A stretch of DNA of 64,000 bases from Lentibacillus populi (GTDB lineage: Bacteria > Bacillota > Bacilli > Bacillales > Amphibacillaceae): assembly GCA_014642895.1 (NCBI GenBank), contig BMJD01000006.1, forward strand, positions 69,578 through 133,577. Reading direction: 5' to 3'. Positions 24,653 through 33,392 of this stretch are shown here, piece after piece; position 1 is the first letter of the stretch; every line of letters starts with the position of its first letter. Both the position numbers and the translations under genes were made by a program. The notes beneath the pieces are model-generated. The model was not told where the DNA came from, ran no database searches, and worked only from the letters and a program-made list of their open reading frames with translations.

Positions 24653-26095
24653 ATGGATCATCCAAATTTAGATGAGTTTCCTAGAAATTTTTTATGGGGA
24701 TCTGCTTCGGCAGCTTACCAAGTGGAAGGTGCTTTCAATGAAGATGGAAAAGGTCCTTCTATTTGGGATAACTTCACAAAGATCCCCGGAAAAACTTATC
24801 AAGGTACGAATGGTGATGTCGCAGTCGATCATTATCATCGATACAAAGAAGACGTAGCATTGATGGCAGAAATGGGGTTGAAGGCATATCGCTTTTCCGT
24901 ATCGTGGAGCCGTATTTTTCCAATGGGTAAAGGTAAGCTAAGTGAAGCAGGAATACAGTTCTATGAAAATCTGATTGATGAGCTGCTACATCATGGTATT
25001 GAGCCAATCGTCACGCTGTATCACTGGGATCTTCCACAAGCACTTCAGGATGAATATGGTGGCTGGGAGTCTCGACAAATCATCAATGATTTTAATGATT
25101 ATTGTGTTACATTGTTCGAACGGTTTAAAAATAAGGTGAATTACTGGGTAACATTGAATGAACAAAATGTTTTTATCGGACTAGGATATGAACAGGCTGC
25201 GCATCCCCCGGGTGTCAGCGATCGCAAGCGGATGTACAACGCCAATCATATTGCCAATCTGGCCAATGCGAAGGCTATCCAATCTTTTAGACGAATTATC
25301 ACTGATGGAAAAATTGGTCCTAGCTTTGCGTATGGACCAGCCTATCCATTTTCCAGCGAACCGAATAACATTTTGGCAGCGGAAAATGCGGAGGAATTCC
25401 AAAGTTATTGGTGGATGGATGTGTATAGCTGGGGGGTGTATCCAAAAGTTGCATGGAAATATCTTGAAAAGCACGGACTGGCGCCAATAATTGAAGACGG
25501 GGACGACGAGCTGTTAAAAGCAGGTAAACCAGATTTTATCGGTGTCAATTATTATCAGACCGCAACGTTTACTGCCAGTCCGCTGGGCGAACAGTTCAGT
25601 GCTTCTAATAAGGAAAACCATGATGGAAAAAAAGGTAATTTCGTTGAAAGTGGAAATGCTGGTTTGTTCAAACGAAAACGGAATGCGGCGTTAGAAACGA
25701 CCAATTGGGATTGGGAAATCGACCCTGTTGGACTAAGAATTGGCTTGCGCCGGATCACGAGCCGTTATGGGCTTCCAATCTTAGTGACAGAGAATGGTTT
25801 GGGGGAGTTTGACAAGCTGGAAGAAAATGATGCTGTCAATGATGACTACCGAATTGCTTTTATTCGCAAGCATATCGAGCAATTACAGGCAGCCGTTACC
25901 GATGGTGTGGATTTGCTTGGATATTGTACATGGTCATTTACCGATTTGCTCAGCTGGCTGAACGGCTACCAAAAGCGTTATGGGTTTGTTTATGTGAACC
26001 GTGATGAATTGGCTGAGAAGGACATGAGGCGGATGAAGAAAAAGAGCTTTCATTGGTATAAAAAGGTAATTGCAACAAATGGGAAAGAATTGTAA
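24653..26095 (+). CDS. Family 1 glycosidase, probable 6-phospho-beta-glucosidase
   Basis: 480 residues, full length for GH1. The acid/base glutamate is E170 in TLNEQN (not the usual NEP) and the nucleophile is E380 in LVTENGLGEF. Near the C-terminus the sequence is LLSWLNGYQKRYGFVYV: serine replaces the glutamate found in non-phosphorylated-sugar enzymes (FEWxxGY), and the Ser/Lys/Tyr set that binds the 6-phosphate in phospho-beta-glycosidases is complete. KKKSFHWYKKVI follows, also typical of that group. It would act in the cytoplasm on a disaccharide 6'-phosphate. It ends the operon and is convergent with fpr. Confidence 0.85.
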   Translation: MDHPNLDEFPRNFLWGSASAAYQVEGAFNEDGKGPSIWDNFTKIPGKTYQGTNGDVAVDHYHRYKEDVALMAEMGLKAYRFSVSWSRIFPMGKGKLSEAGIQFYENLIDELLHHGIEPIVTLYHWDLPQALQDEYGGWESRQIINDFNDYCVTLFERFKNKVNYWVTLNEQNVFIGLGYEQAAHPPGVSDRKRMYNANHIANLANAKAIQSFRRIITDGKIGPSFAYGPAYPFSSEPNNILAAENAEEFQSYWWMDVYSWGVYPKVAWKYLEKHGLAPIIEDGDDELLKAGKPDFIGVNYYQTATFTASPLGEQFSASNKENHDGKKGNFVESGNAGLFKRKRNAALETTNWDWEIDPVGLRIGLRRITSRYGLPILVTENGLGEFDKLEENDAVNDDYRIAFIRKHIEQLQAAVTDGVDLLGYCTWSFTDLLSWLNGYQKRYGFVYVNRDELAEKDMRRMKKKSFHWYKKVIATNGKEL

Positions 26096-26100
26096 AAAGT

Positions 26101-26136
26101 GCCAGCGGGAGAACAAAGGCGCAAGCACCCGGTTAG
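26101..26136. repeat. Fragment of dispersed family B
   Basis: GAACAAAGGCGCAAGC followed by CCGGTTAG matches, inverted, the end of the large copy at 32.8 kb. It lies directly after the glycosidase stop. Confidence 0.5.
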
Positions 26137-26172
26137 TTAATACTCCAAAATATACCAATTACAGAAATAAAA

Positions 26173-26211
26173 AACATATCCGGGACGACACGAACATGAT
26201 CCGGATATGTT
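26173..26211. terminator. Bidirectional terminator between the glycosidase gene and fpr
   Basis: AACATATCCGG pairs with CCGGATATGTT. Eight T follow on the plus strand and an A-rich run precedes it, so it can serve both convergent genes. A decayed copy lies at 18801-18848. Confidence 0.85.
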
Positions 26212-26229
26212 TTTTTTATTTGTCAATGA

Positions 26230-27222
26230 TTACTTTACTAAGTCCAAACTCGTCGAATGCTTTGGCTGTACCCTTGCTTTTGGATCAATATATTGCTTGG
26301 CATTATTGACAGCAGTCGGTCCTTCACCAAATCCGGTGGCAATTAGGTTTATTTTGCCTGGGTATGTACAAATATCCCCAGCAGCATAAATTCCTGGAAT
26401 ATTGGTTTCCATTTTCGTATTCACGACAATGCTGTTCTTCTCAATTTCCAAGCCCCAATCTTTTAGTGGCCCTAATGTAGAGACAAAGCCATAATTGCAC
26501 AATATGGAATCAACCTCCAGCTCTAGTTGCCGGTCACCTTTTACTTCCTGCAGCAATACGCGTTCAATTTTATCATTTCCACTAATATCGCCAGGCGTAA
26601 AAGGAGTAATGATTTCCACACTTGAGTTCATTAATTTTTCGACACTGTACTCATGGGCACGGAATTTATCGCGGCGGTGTACCAATGTTACTTTTTCTGC
26701 AATCGGTTCCAGCATCAAGGCCCAGTCTACTGCTGAATCACCGCCGCCCAGCAGCATCACATGCTGGTCTTTATAGTGATTCATGTCTTTTACATGGTAA
26801 TGTAAATTAACACCCTCAAACCTTTCAAAATCGCCAACATTCAACCGGCGTGGCTGGAATGCGCCATTTCCGGCTGTGATGATAATGGTCTTCGTATAAT
26901 GCGTTTCTTTATTGGTAGTAAGTTTAAATGACTGATCATCCAAACGTTCTACTTTTTCAACTGCCTGCCCCAATACAATCGCCGGGCTAAACAGGTTGGC
27001 CTGCTCCTCCAGGTTATCGACCAAGTCCTGTGCACGAACTTTGGGGAAACCAGCGACGTCGTATATATCTTTCTCCGGATACAAGGCTGTTAATTGTCCA
27101 CCGGTATGTGGCAAGCTTTCAATTATTTTAACACTTGCATCGCGCATCCCACCGTAAAAGGCTGTGAACAAACCAGTTGGCCCTGCTCCGATAATCGTTA
27201 CATCATATATTTGTTCTGCCAT
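26230..27222 (-). CDS. fpr: Ferredoxin/flavodoxin-NADP+ reductase, thioredoxin-reductase-like
   Basis: 330 residues. The FAD motif [19 protein letters not shown] opens the protein, the NADPH motif is [17 protein letters not shown], and the C-terminal FAD motif is [20 protein letters not shown]. The CxxC redox pair of thioredoxin reductase is absent, which defines the YumC-type ferredoxin-NADP reductase. It passes electrons between NADPH and ferredoxin or flavodoxin in the cytoplasm. It is divergent from the NADH dehydrogenase gene, as in the B. subtilis yumC-yumB region. A second, decayed copy of its 3' end lies at 18.85-19.03 kb. Confidence 0.92.
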   Translation of the reverse strand: MAEQIYDVTIIGAGPTGLFTAFYGGMRDASVKIIESLPHTGGQLTALYPEKDIYDVAGFPKVRAQDLVDNLEEQANLFSPAIVLGQAVEKVERLDDQSFKLTTNKETHYTKTIIITAGNGAFQPRRLNVGDFERFEGVNLHYHVKDMNHYKDQHVMLLGGGDSAVDWALMLEPIAEKVTLVHRRDKFRAHEYSVEKLMNSSVEIITPFTPGDISGNDKIERVLLQEVKGDRQLELEVDSILCNYGFVSTLGPLKDWGLEIEKNSIVVNTKMETNIPGIYAAGDICTYPGKINLIATGFGEGPTAVNNAKQYIDPKARVQPKHSTSLDLVK

Positions 27223-27239
27223 TATTACTCCTCCATTCT

Positions 27240-27717
27240 CTCTGCCTCTATACTACGATAAATTGATTTAATCATAAAGAAATATGCAATAATGTGAAGC
27301 TTTATCAGTGGGGGGATTAACGCACCGAATGTCGTGGTGCAGACAAAGACATGCGGACGTGGCATACTTGGCCTACCTTTATCCGTAACTGAATTTTAAT
27401 TAGACGAATCGGGCACCTTCTATATTTTTTTATGGAGATTCTACTAACGGTTATAACAGAAATATTTTTATTTCAATAACACTGGAATTATAACTGGGAG
27501 AAATTTAAATTTTAAGAATGTATTATTTAGGGTTGAAAATTGTAATGAAAAAGGCTAAGATATTGTTTGAATGTTATATTACAGTTTTATAACAAAAGTA
27601 TTTCAATTGTTACATACTTGGCTTTCAGTCAAGTTTTTTAATGCTTTGATATTAATATTCTGTGTTTTGGATAATAAGATAAGCTCGACCAGTCTTAGCG
27701 CTTTAGCGTTTATTATT
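27240..27717. other. AT-rich gap between fpr and the NADH dehydrogenase gene
   Basis: No gene, repeat or convincing hairpin is seen in this gap apart from the Rex-like site at its right end. It must contain the divergent promoters for fpr and the dehydrogenase, but no clear -35/-10 pair stands out. Confidence 0.6.
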
Positions 27718-27735
27718 TCGTGAAATATGTCACAT
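27718..27735. promoter_or_regulatory. Rex-like operator upstream of the NADH dehydrogenase gene
   Basis: TCGTGAAATATGTCACAT matches the Firmicute Rex pattern TTGTGAANNNNTTCACAA at 11 of 14 fixed positions and has the same dyad. It lies about 40 bases before the start. NDH-2 genes are classical targets of the NADH-sensing repressor Rex. Confidence 0.6.
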
Positions 27736-27774
27736 AGGGGAAACAGAAATTTTACAGATGGAAGTGATGATAAA

Positions 27775-28995
27775 ATGAATAAGCCAAATATTGTGATTCT
27801 TGGTGCTGGCTATGGTGGGATGATGACGACTGTCAAACTGCAAAAGTCACTCGGATTAAATGAAGCCGTGCTAACACTTGTGAATAATAATGATTACCAT
27901 TACCAGACCACGTGGTTACATGAAAATGCTGCCGGCACATTACATCATGATCGTACACGGATCCCAATTAAGGAAGTTGTCAACATGAACAAGGTTAACT
28001 TTGTTCTGGATACCGTTGTTGCGATAAAACCGGAAGAGAAAAAAGTGAAGCTAAAAAATGGTGAGCTTTCCTATGATATTTTAGTTGTAGCGCTAGGATT
28101 TGAAGCAGCAACATTCGGGATTCCGGGATTAACAGAAAACGCCTTTACAATTGGGAATATAAATAGTGCACGGCTAATTAGGGAACATATTGAATACAAT
28201 TTTGCCATGTATCATAATGATTCGAAAAAAAATCAAGCACGTTTAAATATTGTTATTGGTGGTGGCGGATTTACCGGTATCGAGTTTGTCGGCGAGCTGG
28301 CAAATCGGATCCCAGAGCTTTGCAAAGAATATGATATTGATAAGAATTTAGTGCGGATTATTAATATAGAAGGATCTCCTGCAGTATTGCCGGGTTTTGA
28401 CCCGCAGCTTGTCGAATATGCAATGAATTCACTGGAGGCACGTGGCGTTGAATTTATAACAGGGGCATTGTTAAAGGAATGCAAGCCGGCAAGTATTGTT
28501 TATGAAAAAGATAACAAAGAAGTGGAGATCCCGACATTAACGACCATTTGGGCTGCAGGAGTTCGCGCCAATTCAATTGTAGAGACATCTGGTTTTACGA
28601 CAAATCGAGGAAAAGTTGAAGTAAGGAAAGATATGCGTGTTCCAGAATATGATGATGTGTTCGTACTTGGTGATTGTGCACTAATTATGAATCCGGATAC
28701 CGGCTGTCCATTTCCACCAACCGCACAAATCGCTATTCAGGAATCGCAAACCGTTGCACATAATGTAAAAGCCCTCATTCAGGGAAACGATGAATTGGAA
28801 AGCTTTGAAGCAAAAATTCTTGGAACAGTCGCCTCCCTCGGAGCCAATGATGCAATTGGTGTTATCTTAAATAATCGTAAGCTATTCGGCTTTAAGGCAA
28901 CGGTGATGAAAAAAATAATCGATAACCGTTACTTATTAAAATTAGGCGGTTTTAGTCTATTAATGCGGAAAGGTAAATTTAATATTTTTTATTAG
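27775..28995 (+). CDS. Type II NADH dehydrogenase (YumB-like)
   Basis: 406 residues from the ATG at 27775; an upstream in-frame ATG at 27727 lies within the Rex-like site region and lacks a ribosome site. The FAD motif is NIVILGAGYGGMMTTVKLQ, the NADH motif is IVIGGGGFTGIEFVGELANR, and the second FAD motif is VFVLGDCALIMNPDTGCPFP. It oxidises NADH and reduces menaquinone at the inner face of the membrane without pumping protons. It links to the menaquinone genes further along the window. Rex control is inferred from the upstream site. Confidence 0.9.
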   Translation: MNKPNIVILGAGYGGMMTTVKLQKSLGLNEAVLTLVNNNDYHYQTTWLHENAAGTLHHDRTRIPIKEVVNMNKVNFVLDTVVAIKPEEKKVKLKNGELSYDILVVALGFEAATFGIPGLTENAFTIGNINSARLIREHIEYNFAMYHNDSKKNQARLNIVIGGGGFTGIEFVGELANRIPELCKEYDIDKNLVRIINIEGSPAVLPGFDPQLVEYAMNSLEARGVEFITGALLKECKPASIVYEKDNKEVEIPTLTTIWAAGVRANSIVETSGFTTNRGKVEVRKDMRVPEYDDVFVLGDCALIMNPDTGCPFPPTAQIAIQESQTVAHNVKALIQGNDELESFEAKILGTVASLGANDAIGVILNNRKLFGFKATVMKKIIDNRYLLKLGGFSLLMRKGKFNIFY

Positions 28996-29100
28996 GAAAT
29001 GACAATTTAAGCAAGGGTGGGTCTCTCCGCCTTTGCTTTTTATATGTTTTCAGCTAAAATGGAGTCTGTATGAAAGATTGTTAAATAGGAGGACACAACC

Positions 29101-29412
29101 TTGATTCAATTTGTTGTATCAATTTTATTGTTTTTTGTTATATTTTTTGGCATTGCATTTATTTTAAATATGCTACTAAGGCGTACATGGTTAATGTCAT
29201 TTATTTATCCAATCATTGTCCTGATTATAGTTGATGATATACCAACAACAAATTATTTTAAAGATCCAGGTGCATCGTTCCAGACTGCTTTTACTAATTT
29301 AGTACATATCACACCTGTAGACATAACGATTCTGGCAGCTGGCCTCGTTGGAACAATTGTATCTGGATTTGTCATTAAATTTCTCCGGAAAAGTGGCTAT
29401 CAAATGTTTTAA
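29101..29412 (+). CDS. yuiB: YuiB-like small membrane protein
   Basis: 103 residues from a TTG start with GGAGGA upstream. Three hydrophobic segments are seen, with FGIAFILNMLLRRTWLMSFI and the conserved C-terminus IVSGFVIKFLRKSGYQMF. It matches the YuiB family by sequence and position after the dehydrogenase gene. Function is unknown. Confidence 0.85.
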   Translation: MIQFVVSILLFFVIFFGIAFILNMLLRRTWLMSFIYPIIVLIIVDDIPTTNYFKDPGASFQTAFTNLVHITPVDITILAAGLVGTIVSGFVIKFLRKSGYQMF

Positions 29413-29543
29413 AAGCAATAGCACCGCCGGGCGTGATTGTTTTTGTAATCTATTCATTTGTCAGTATTTTTTGGTTTCATTTTAACTTTCATGAATAAAA
29501 AGTTACTAGATTGGAAATGATGACATCCAGAGAGGTGTTATCA

Positions 29544-30233
29544 TTGAAAAAAATTAAATTTTTCCGAAGAACCGGGATGTTACTGTTATTTTTAGGCGCA
29601 TTTTACACTACGCTCACCAGTATTTCGAACGTCACCTTACAAGATGTTCATGCGTGGGCAGAACAGGAAGCAGCGAATAAACCAACAATGGCAGAGGATG
29701 CTCTGACGAATAAACGGATTACACTTGAGAAGAAAACATTAAATTACAAAAATGAGTCCCAACGGTATATTTCCAGTGAACAAATTGAAGGACCAAAGAC
29801 ACTGGAGGAATATGTTAATTTAGAACAATATCCAAGCTCAACTGTTATGGCAACAGGCTATACGGCAGGTGCAGAGTCGACAGGTAAAACGCCTGATCAT
29901 CCGGAATATGGAATTACGTATTCTGGGGTAAAGGTTAAGCGAGACTTATACTCTACTATTGCAGCTGATTTAAGTATTTATCCAATCGGAACTATTCTGT
30001 ATATTCCTGATTATGGGTATGGCGTCGTTGCTGACAAGGGGGGAGCAATTAACGGAAATGAAATTGATCTGTATTATCCAACTGTAGAAGATGTTTATAA
30101 AAAATGGGGAAAGAAGGAAGTAAAGGTTTATATCATCGAGATGGGTGATGGCAGCCTTAGCGAAGAACAGCTTATGGAATGGAATGAAAATGAAGCATTG
30201 CAAGTCTTCCGGGAGCAGATTACAACAAGTTAA
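29544..30233 (+). CDS. yuiC: 3D-domain protein YuiC
   Basis: 229 residues from a TTG at 29544 with AGAGAGGTG upstream. An N-terminal membrane anchor or signal ([15 protein letters not shown]) is followed by a 3D domain with [33 protein letters not shown] and [11 protein letters not shown]. The conserved aspartates place it with the Sps/MltA-like muralytic fold used by resuscitation-type lytic transglycosylases. It is extracytoplasmic. The terminator lies 9 bases after the stop. Confidence 0.85.
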   Translation: MKKIKFFRRTGMLLLFLGAFYTTLTSISNVTLQDVHAWAEQEAANKPTMAEDALTNKRITLEKKTLNYKNESQRYISSEQIEGPKTLEEYVNLEQYPSSTVMATGYTAGAESTGKTPDHPEYGITYSGVKVKRDLYSTIAADLSIYPIGTILYIPDYGYGVVADKGGAINGNEIDLYYPTVEDVYKKWGKKEVKVYIIEMGDGSLSEEQLMEWNENEALQVFREQITTS

Positions 30234-30241
30234 AGCAAATT

Positions 30242-30278
30242 AAACAGGCTTACCCAGGTATAAGGGTGAGCCTGTTTT
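30242..30278 (+). terminator. Terminator after yuiC
   Basis: AAACAGGCTTACCC pairs with GGGTGAGCCTGTTT around AGGTATAA, followed by TTTT overlap and GG. Confidence 0.75.
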
Positions 30279-30387
30279 GGCGCTGTTCGGTAATGTGTTT
30301 GCTAGCAGTTGAATGCTGGGGAATACTTGTGAAAATTTCGCTGCAAGACAGTCAAAGACTCCGAGCAATGGAGATGCGCTATGAAAA

Positions 30388-30861
30388 TTAGTATAGCATA
30401 TAAAGAAGGAGTGCAAGGCAAATCCCTGTTAATCCGCCAAAAAATACTTCGATTGGCTCATGTCCCAGTAATTCCTTCAGCTCCTGGCGTTTTTCGTATT
30501 CCGCCTTTTTTCCCCAATCCTTCGCTCCCTCGATAAGATAAAGAAGGTCTTTACGTAACTGATTGAGCAATATTGCTTGTTCTCCGGCCTGTTTGCGTAC
30601 CCCAGATGCATCAAACATAACGATAATGCTGAAAACACAAGAAACTGCAAACATTGTTGAGGATATCCCTTCGACAATTCCGATACTGGTTGTTAATGCG
30701 GCAACAGCTGCCGAATGACTGCTAGGCATCCCTCCATTACTAAATGCCAGACCCGGTTTAAACGTTTTTGTTACAATCAGATTAATCGGTATTTTGATGA
30801 CCTGTGAAAAAACAATTGCAATCAGTGCAGCCCATAATGGGAAATTCATGAAAACATGCAT
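30388..30861 (-). CDS. yuiD: DUF212 membrane protein YuiD (PAP2/haloperoxidase-related)
   Basis: 157 residues with about three to four membrane segments. FSNGGMPSSHSAAVAALTTSIG carries the SxxH histidine of the acid phosphatase/vanadium haloperoxidase group, and the C-terminal LLGHEPIEVFFGGLTGI is typical of DUF212. It is probably a lipid or diphosphate phosphatase, which is unproven. It follows yuiC on the opposite strand. Confidence 0.85.
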   Translation of the reverse strand: MHVFMNFPLWAALIAIVFSQVIKIPINLIVTKTFKPGLAFSNGGMPSSHSAAVAALTTSIGIVEGISSTMFAVSCVFSIIVMFDASGVRKQAGEQAILLNQLRKDLLYLIEGAKDWGKKAEYEKRQELKELLGHEPIEVFFGGLTGICLALLLYMLY

Positions 30862-31032
30862 GAAAAGAAGAACATCCTTTCTGTTACAAGCACCTGTTGG
30901 ACTAATAACTCTAGTATCGGTAAAGGATGAAAACTTTTATTCATTTATCTGACTCTGGGTAAACAAATTTTTAAGTGAGAAAAAAAGAGGATATCCATTA
31001 TCGGAATATCCTCCAAATACAGAACGATTATG

Positions 31033-31629
31033 TTAATGTGCTTTTATGCTTAACCATCTTGCGGGAATTCGCTTAGCCAAATTAACCATAAACACTCCTG
31101 AAAGAAAGGCCAATGCAGCATCCTTGATCAAAAATGGAACCATGCTCGTCCATGCAACTGAGTAAGAAATGTTTAGTTCCAGCCAAGTATTCATGGCTGC
31201 ATACATATAGGTCACACCTATTCCGTAATTTAACAACAATCCGATTAGTGCTGCAAAAGTGTATAAAGGTATGGACGGTTTTTTACTTTGTTCTGCTATG
31301 AGTCCGACAAAAAATGCGATAAAAATAAACGATATAATGAATCCGCCTGTTGGACTGACAAGAACAAAAGGACCTCCAGACATTTCGGCAAATACGGGTA
31401 CACCGGCAATACCGACAAGGATATAGGTAATGATTGAAATAGTACCGAGTTTTTTGCCGAGCATCAGCCCAGCCAGTATTGCAAAAAAGGTTTGTAATGA
31501 CAATGGCACAGATGCACCACCAATCGGAACAGTTAACATTGGAAACCATACTGCTATATTGGCGCCAATTGCCATTAAACAGACAAATACTGCACCAAAT
31601 GTTAAATCGATAGGACGTAACTCTTTCAT
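31033..31629 (-). CDS. bioY: Biotin ECF transporter substrate-binding protein BioY
   Basis: 198 residues from the ATG at 31629 (GGGAGAG upstream). About six membrane helices and the biotin-binding stretch GGPFVLVSPTGGFI identify BioY, the S component that works with the shared EcfAAT module. A perfect BirA-type operator overlaps its promoter, which independently supports biotin as substrate. Confidence 0.92.
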   Translation of the reverse strand: MKELRPIDLTFGAVFVCLMAIGANIAVWFPMLTVPIGGASVPLSLQTFFAILAGLMLGKKLGTISIITYILVGIAGVPVFAEMSGGPFVLVSPTGGFIISFIFIAFFVGLIAEQSKKPSIPLYTFAALIGLLLNYGIGVTYMYAAMNTWLELNISYSVAWTSMVPFLIKDAALAFLSGVFMVNLAKRIPARWLSIKAH

Positions 31630-31653
31630 ATGTATTCTCTCCCTTCTAATAAA

Positions 31654-31705
31654 ATAATAAGGGAGCGAACGTTTATTGTCAACCAAATAATAATAAGGTT
31701 GACAA
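31654..31705 (-). promoter_or_regulatory. bioY: bioY promoter with BirA operator
   Basis: On the minus strand TTGACA (31682-31677), a 17-base spacer and TATTAT (31659-31654) form a strong promoter. TTGTCAACC (31676-31684) and GGTTGACAA (31697-31705) are perfect 9-bp inverted arms; counted from the inner AAC to GTT, 14 bases separate them, the spacing of BirA sites. One arm contains the -35 box, so biotin-bound BirA would block the promoter. Confidence 0.88.
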
Positions 31706-31757
31706 AATAGCTGAGGGCTCTATCTTTGACCTGTTATGCTTAACAGGTTAAGGGCAC

Positions 31758-32465
31758 TTATTTGATCGCTGCCTCCAACGCAATTTCCATCATGTCATGG
31801 AAGGTTGTTTGCCGTTCTTGTGCCGTTGTTTCTTCACCCGTCAGGATGTGATCGGAAACAGTTAATACCGACAATGCCTGACGATCGAATTTTGCTGCCA
31901 ATGTGTATAATGCAGATGTTTCCATTTCAATTGCTAATACTTTATATGCTGCAAGTAATTCATTCAGTTCCTTTGCATTATCACGATAGAAGGTGTCACT
32001 TGTAAACACATTGCCAACGCGCAGGCGTAACCCTTTTTCCATTCCAACGTCATATGCGTTTTTAAGTAATTGAAAATCAGCTAGCGGTGCATAGTCAATT
32101 CCATCGAATACCATGCGATTGATTTGGGAGTCGGTTGTAGCCCCTTGCGCTAAAATAACATCACGAACTTTTACATCTTTCTGGATTGCACCGCATGTGC
32201 CAACACGAATTAATTTTTGGACATCGTAGCTTTGGATAAGTTCATTTACGTATATCGAAATCGAAGGAACCCCCATTCCGGTTCCTTGGACAGATATTTT
32301 TTCTCCTTTATATGTACCAGTAAATCCGTACATACCACGTACATTGTTATATTGTTGAACATCATTTAAAAATGTTTCCGCAATAAATTTTGCCCGTAAC
32401 GGATCTCCTGGTAATAGAATTTTATCAGCGATTTCACCTTTTTCTGCCCCAATATGTACACTCAT
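31758..32465 (-). CDS. deoD: Purine nucleoside phosphorylase DeoD
   Basis: 235 residues, the length of the hexameric trimming-type enzyme. [50 protein letters not shown] and the late [12 protein letters not shown] are the family motifs for phosphate, ribose and purine binding. It cleaves purine (deoxy)nucleosides with phosphate in the cytoplasm. GGAGGTTG precedes the ATG. Confidence 0.95.
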   Translation of the reverse strand: MSVHIGAEKGEIADKILLPGDPLRAKFIAETFLNDVQQYNNVRGMYGFTGTYKGEKISVQGTGMGVPSISIYVNELIQSYDVQKLIRVGTCGAIQKDVKVRDVILAQGATTDSQINRMVFDGIDYAPLADFQLLKNAYDVGMEKGLRLRVGNVFTSDTFYRDNAKELNELLAAYKVLAIEMETSALYTLAAKFDRQALSVLTVSDHILTGEETTAQERQTTFHDMMEIALEAAIK

Positions 32466-32510
32466 TTCACAACCTCCAACTTTTTCTTAAGATAAGAAAG
32501 TATATAAATT

Positions 32511-32811
32511 TAGGCTCTATTCTGCTCTCAGCAGAGTAGGCCACGTCCAGCTCCAGCGCCCAGCGGCTAGTGTGCAACACCCGCCTCCGTACGATAAGTC
32601 AACATCGGTTGGTGTAAAGGAAGGCCGACTAAAGGCGGACTTTGCGTCCAACGTCGGCATACCCCTTTTGCAGGGGCATGTTTCCTTTATCTCCTACGGC
32701 AGGAATGTTCGGTTAAGACCGCTGCTTTGCGCAGCAACACCGAACCACCCTGCATGGCAGGGCGCAGTCCATACGCCGCTAAACGGGCGCTTGCGCCTTT
32801 GTTCTTTACAA
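32511..32811. repeat. Dispersed family B element, copy B1 (long form)
   Basis: About 300 bases between deoD and ptsH with no gene. The left end carries CTCCAGCGCCCAGCGGCTAG; 32584-32700 is identical, base for base as far as I can read, to 56216-56332; the right end carries GCTAAACGGGCGCTTGCGCC. Internal inverted segments suggest a folded RNA or DNA. The element gives a spurious 94-residue ORF. Confidence 0.85.
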
Positions 32812-32872
32812 GATAACGTTATCATAACCCTAAGGCAAAGACAAATTTCTAAGTAAATGACAGGTTTTTTTG

Positions 32873-32901
32873 TTTCATAAAAGTTTATTATTGTATATAA
32901 T
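32873..32901 (+). promoter_or_regulatory. Probable SigA promoter of ptsH
   Basis: TTTCAT at 32873, a 17-base spacer and TATAAT at 32896, about 110 bases before the ptsH start. The leader contains the palindrome TATGTTAACATA. Confidence 0.5.
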
Positions 32902-33010
32902 AAGGATAGTTCATTTATTCACGAATTTTTAATGAGTTAATGATCTGCAAAAATGTATGTTAACATAGTGTACATACGAATAATTATCACAATTGGAAGG
33001 ATGAGATATA

Positions 33011-33274
33011 ATGAAAGAAAAAACGTTTACCATTACAGCTGATACAGGAGTTCATGCACGTCCTGCTACACTACTTGTAAATAAAGCTGGTCAGTTTAAA
33101 TCAGAAGTTGAGGTAGCCTACAATGGTAAAACCGTTAACTTAAAATCAATCATGGGTGTTATGTCACTTGGTGTTCCAAAAGGTGCTGAAATTAAAATCA
33201 TTGCAAACGGCAGTGATGAAGAAGAAGCAATAAACGGTATTGAAGAAGTTATTAAAGAACATTTAGGTGAATAA
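33011..33274 (+). CDS. ptsH: HPr phosphocarrier protein
   Basis: 87 residues with the PTS phosphorylation site TGVHARPAT (H15) and the HPr-kinase site [10 protein letters not shown] (S46). Both residues are present, so this is HPr rather than Crh. AAGGATGAGA precedes the ATG. It is followed at once by a terminator and is not next to ptsI, unlike the usual ptsHI operon. Confidence 0.92.
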   Translation: MKEKTFTITADTGVHARPATLLVNKAGQFKSEVEVAYNGKTVNLKSIMGVMSLGVPKGAEIKIIANGSDEEEAINGIEEVIKEHLGE

Positions 33275-33285
33275 TGTAAGTGATG

Positions 33286-33318
33286 AAGCTGGAGAAATAA
33301 AACCCTCTAGCTTTTTTA
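33286..33318 (+). terminator. Terminator after ptsH
   Basis: AAGCTGGAG pairs with CTCTAGCTT (one G-U) and is followed by TTTTTATTTTTTT. Confidence 0.85.
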
Positions 33319-33392
33319 TTTTTTTGTTTACATTTATTTTACTAACAGGTAAAGTCTATAATAAACAGACATTTGGAGTATGGGGTGAAGTA

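Noticed and set aside
32572..32856. 94-residue plus-strand ORF
   Set aside because: Lies inside the family B element, with no ribosome site; the matching copy at 56.2 kb does not keep the frame at its ends.
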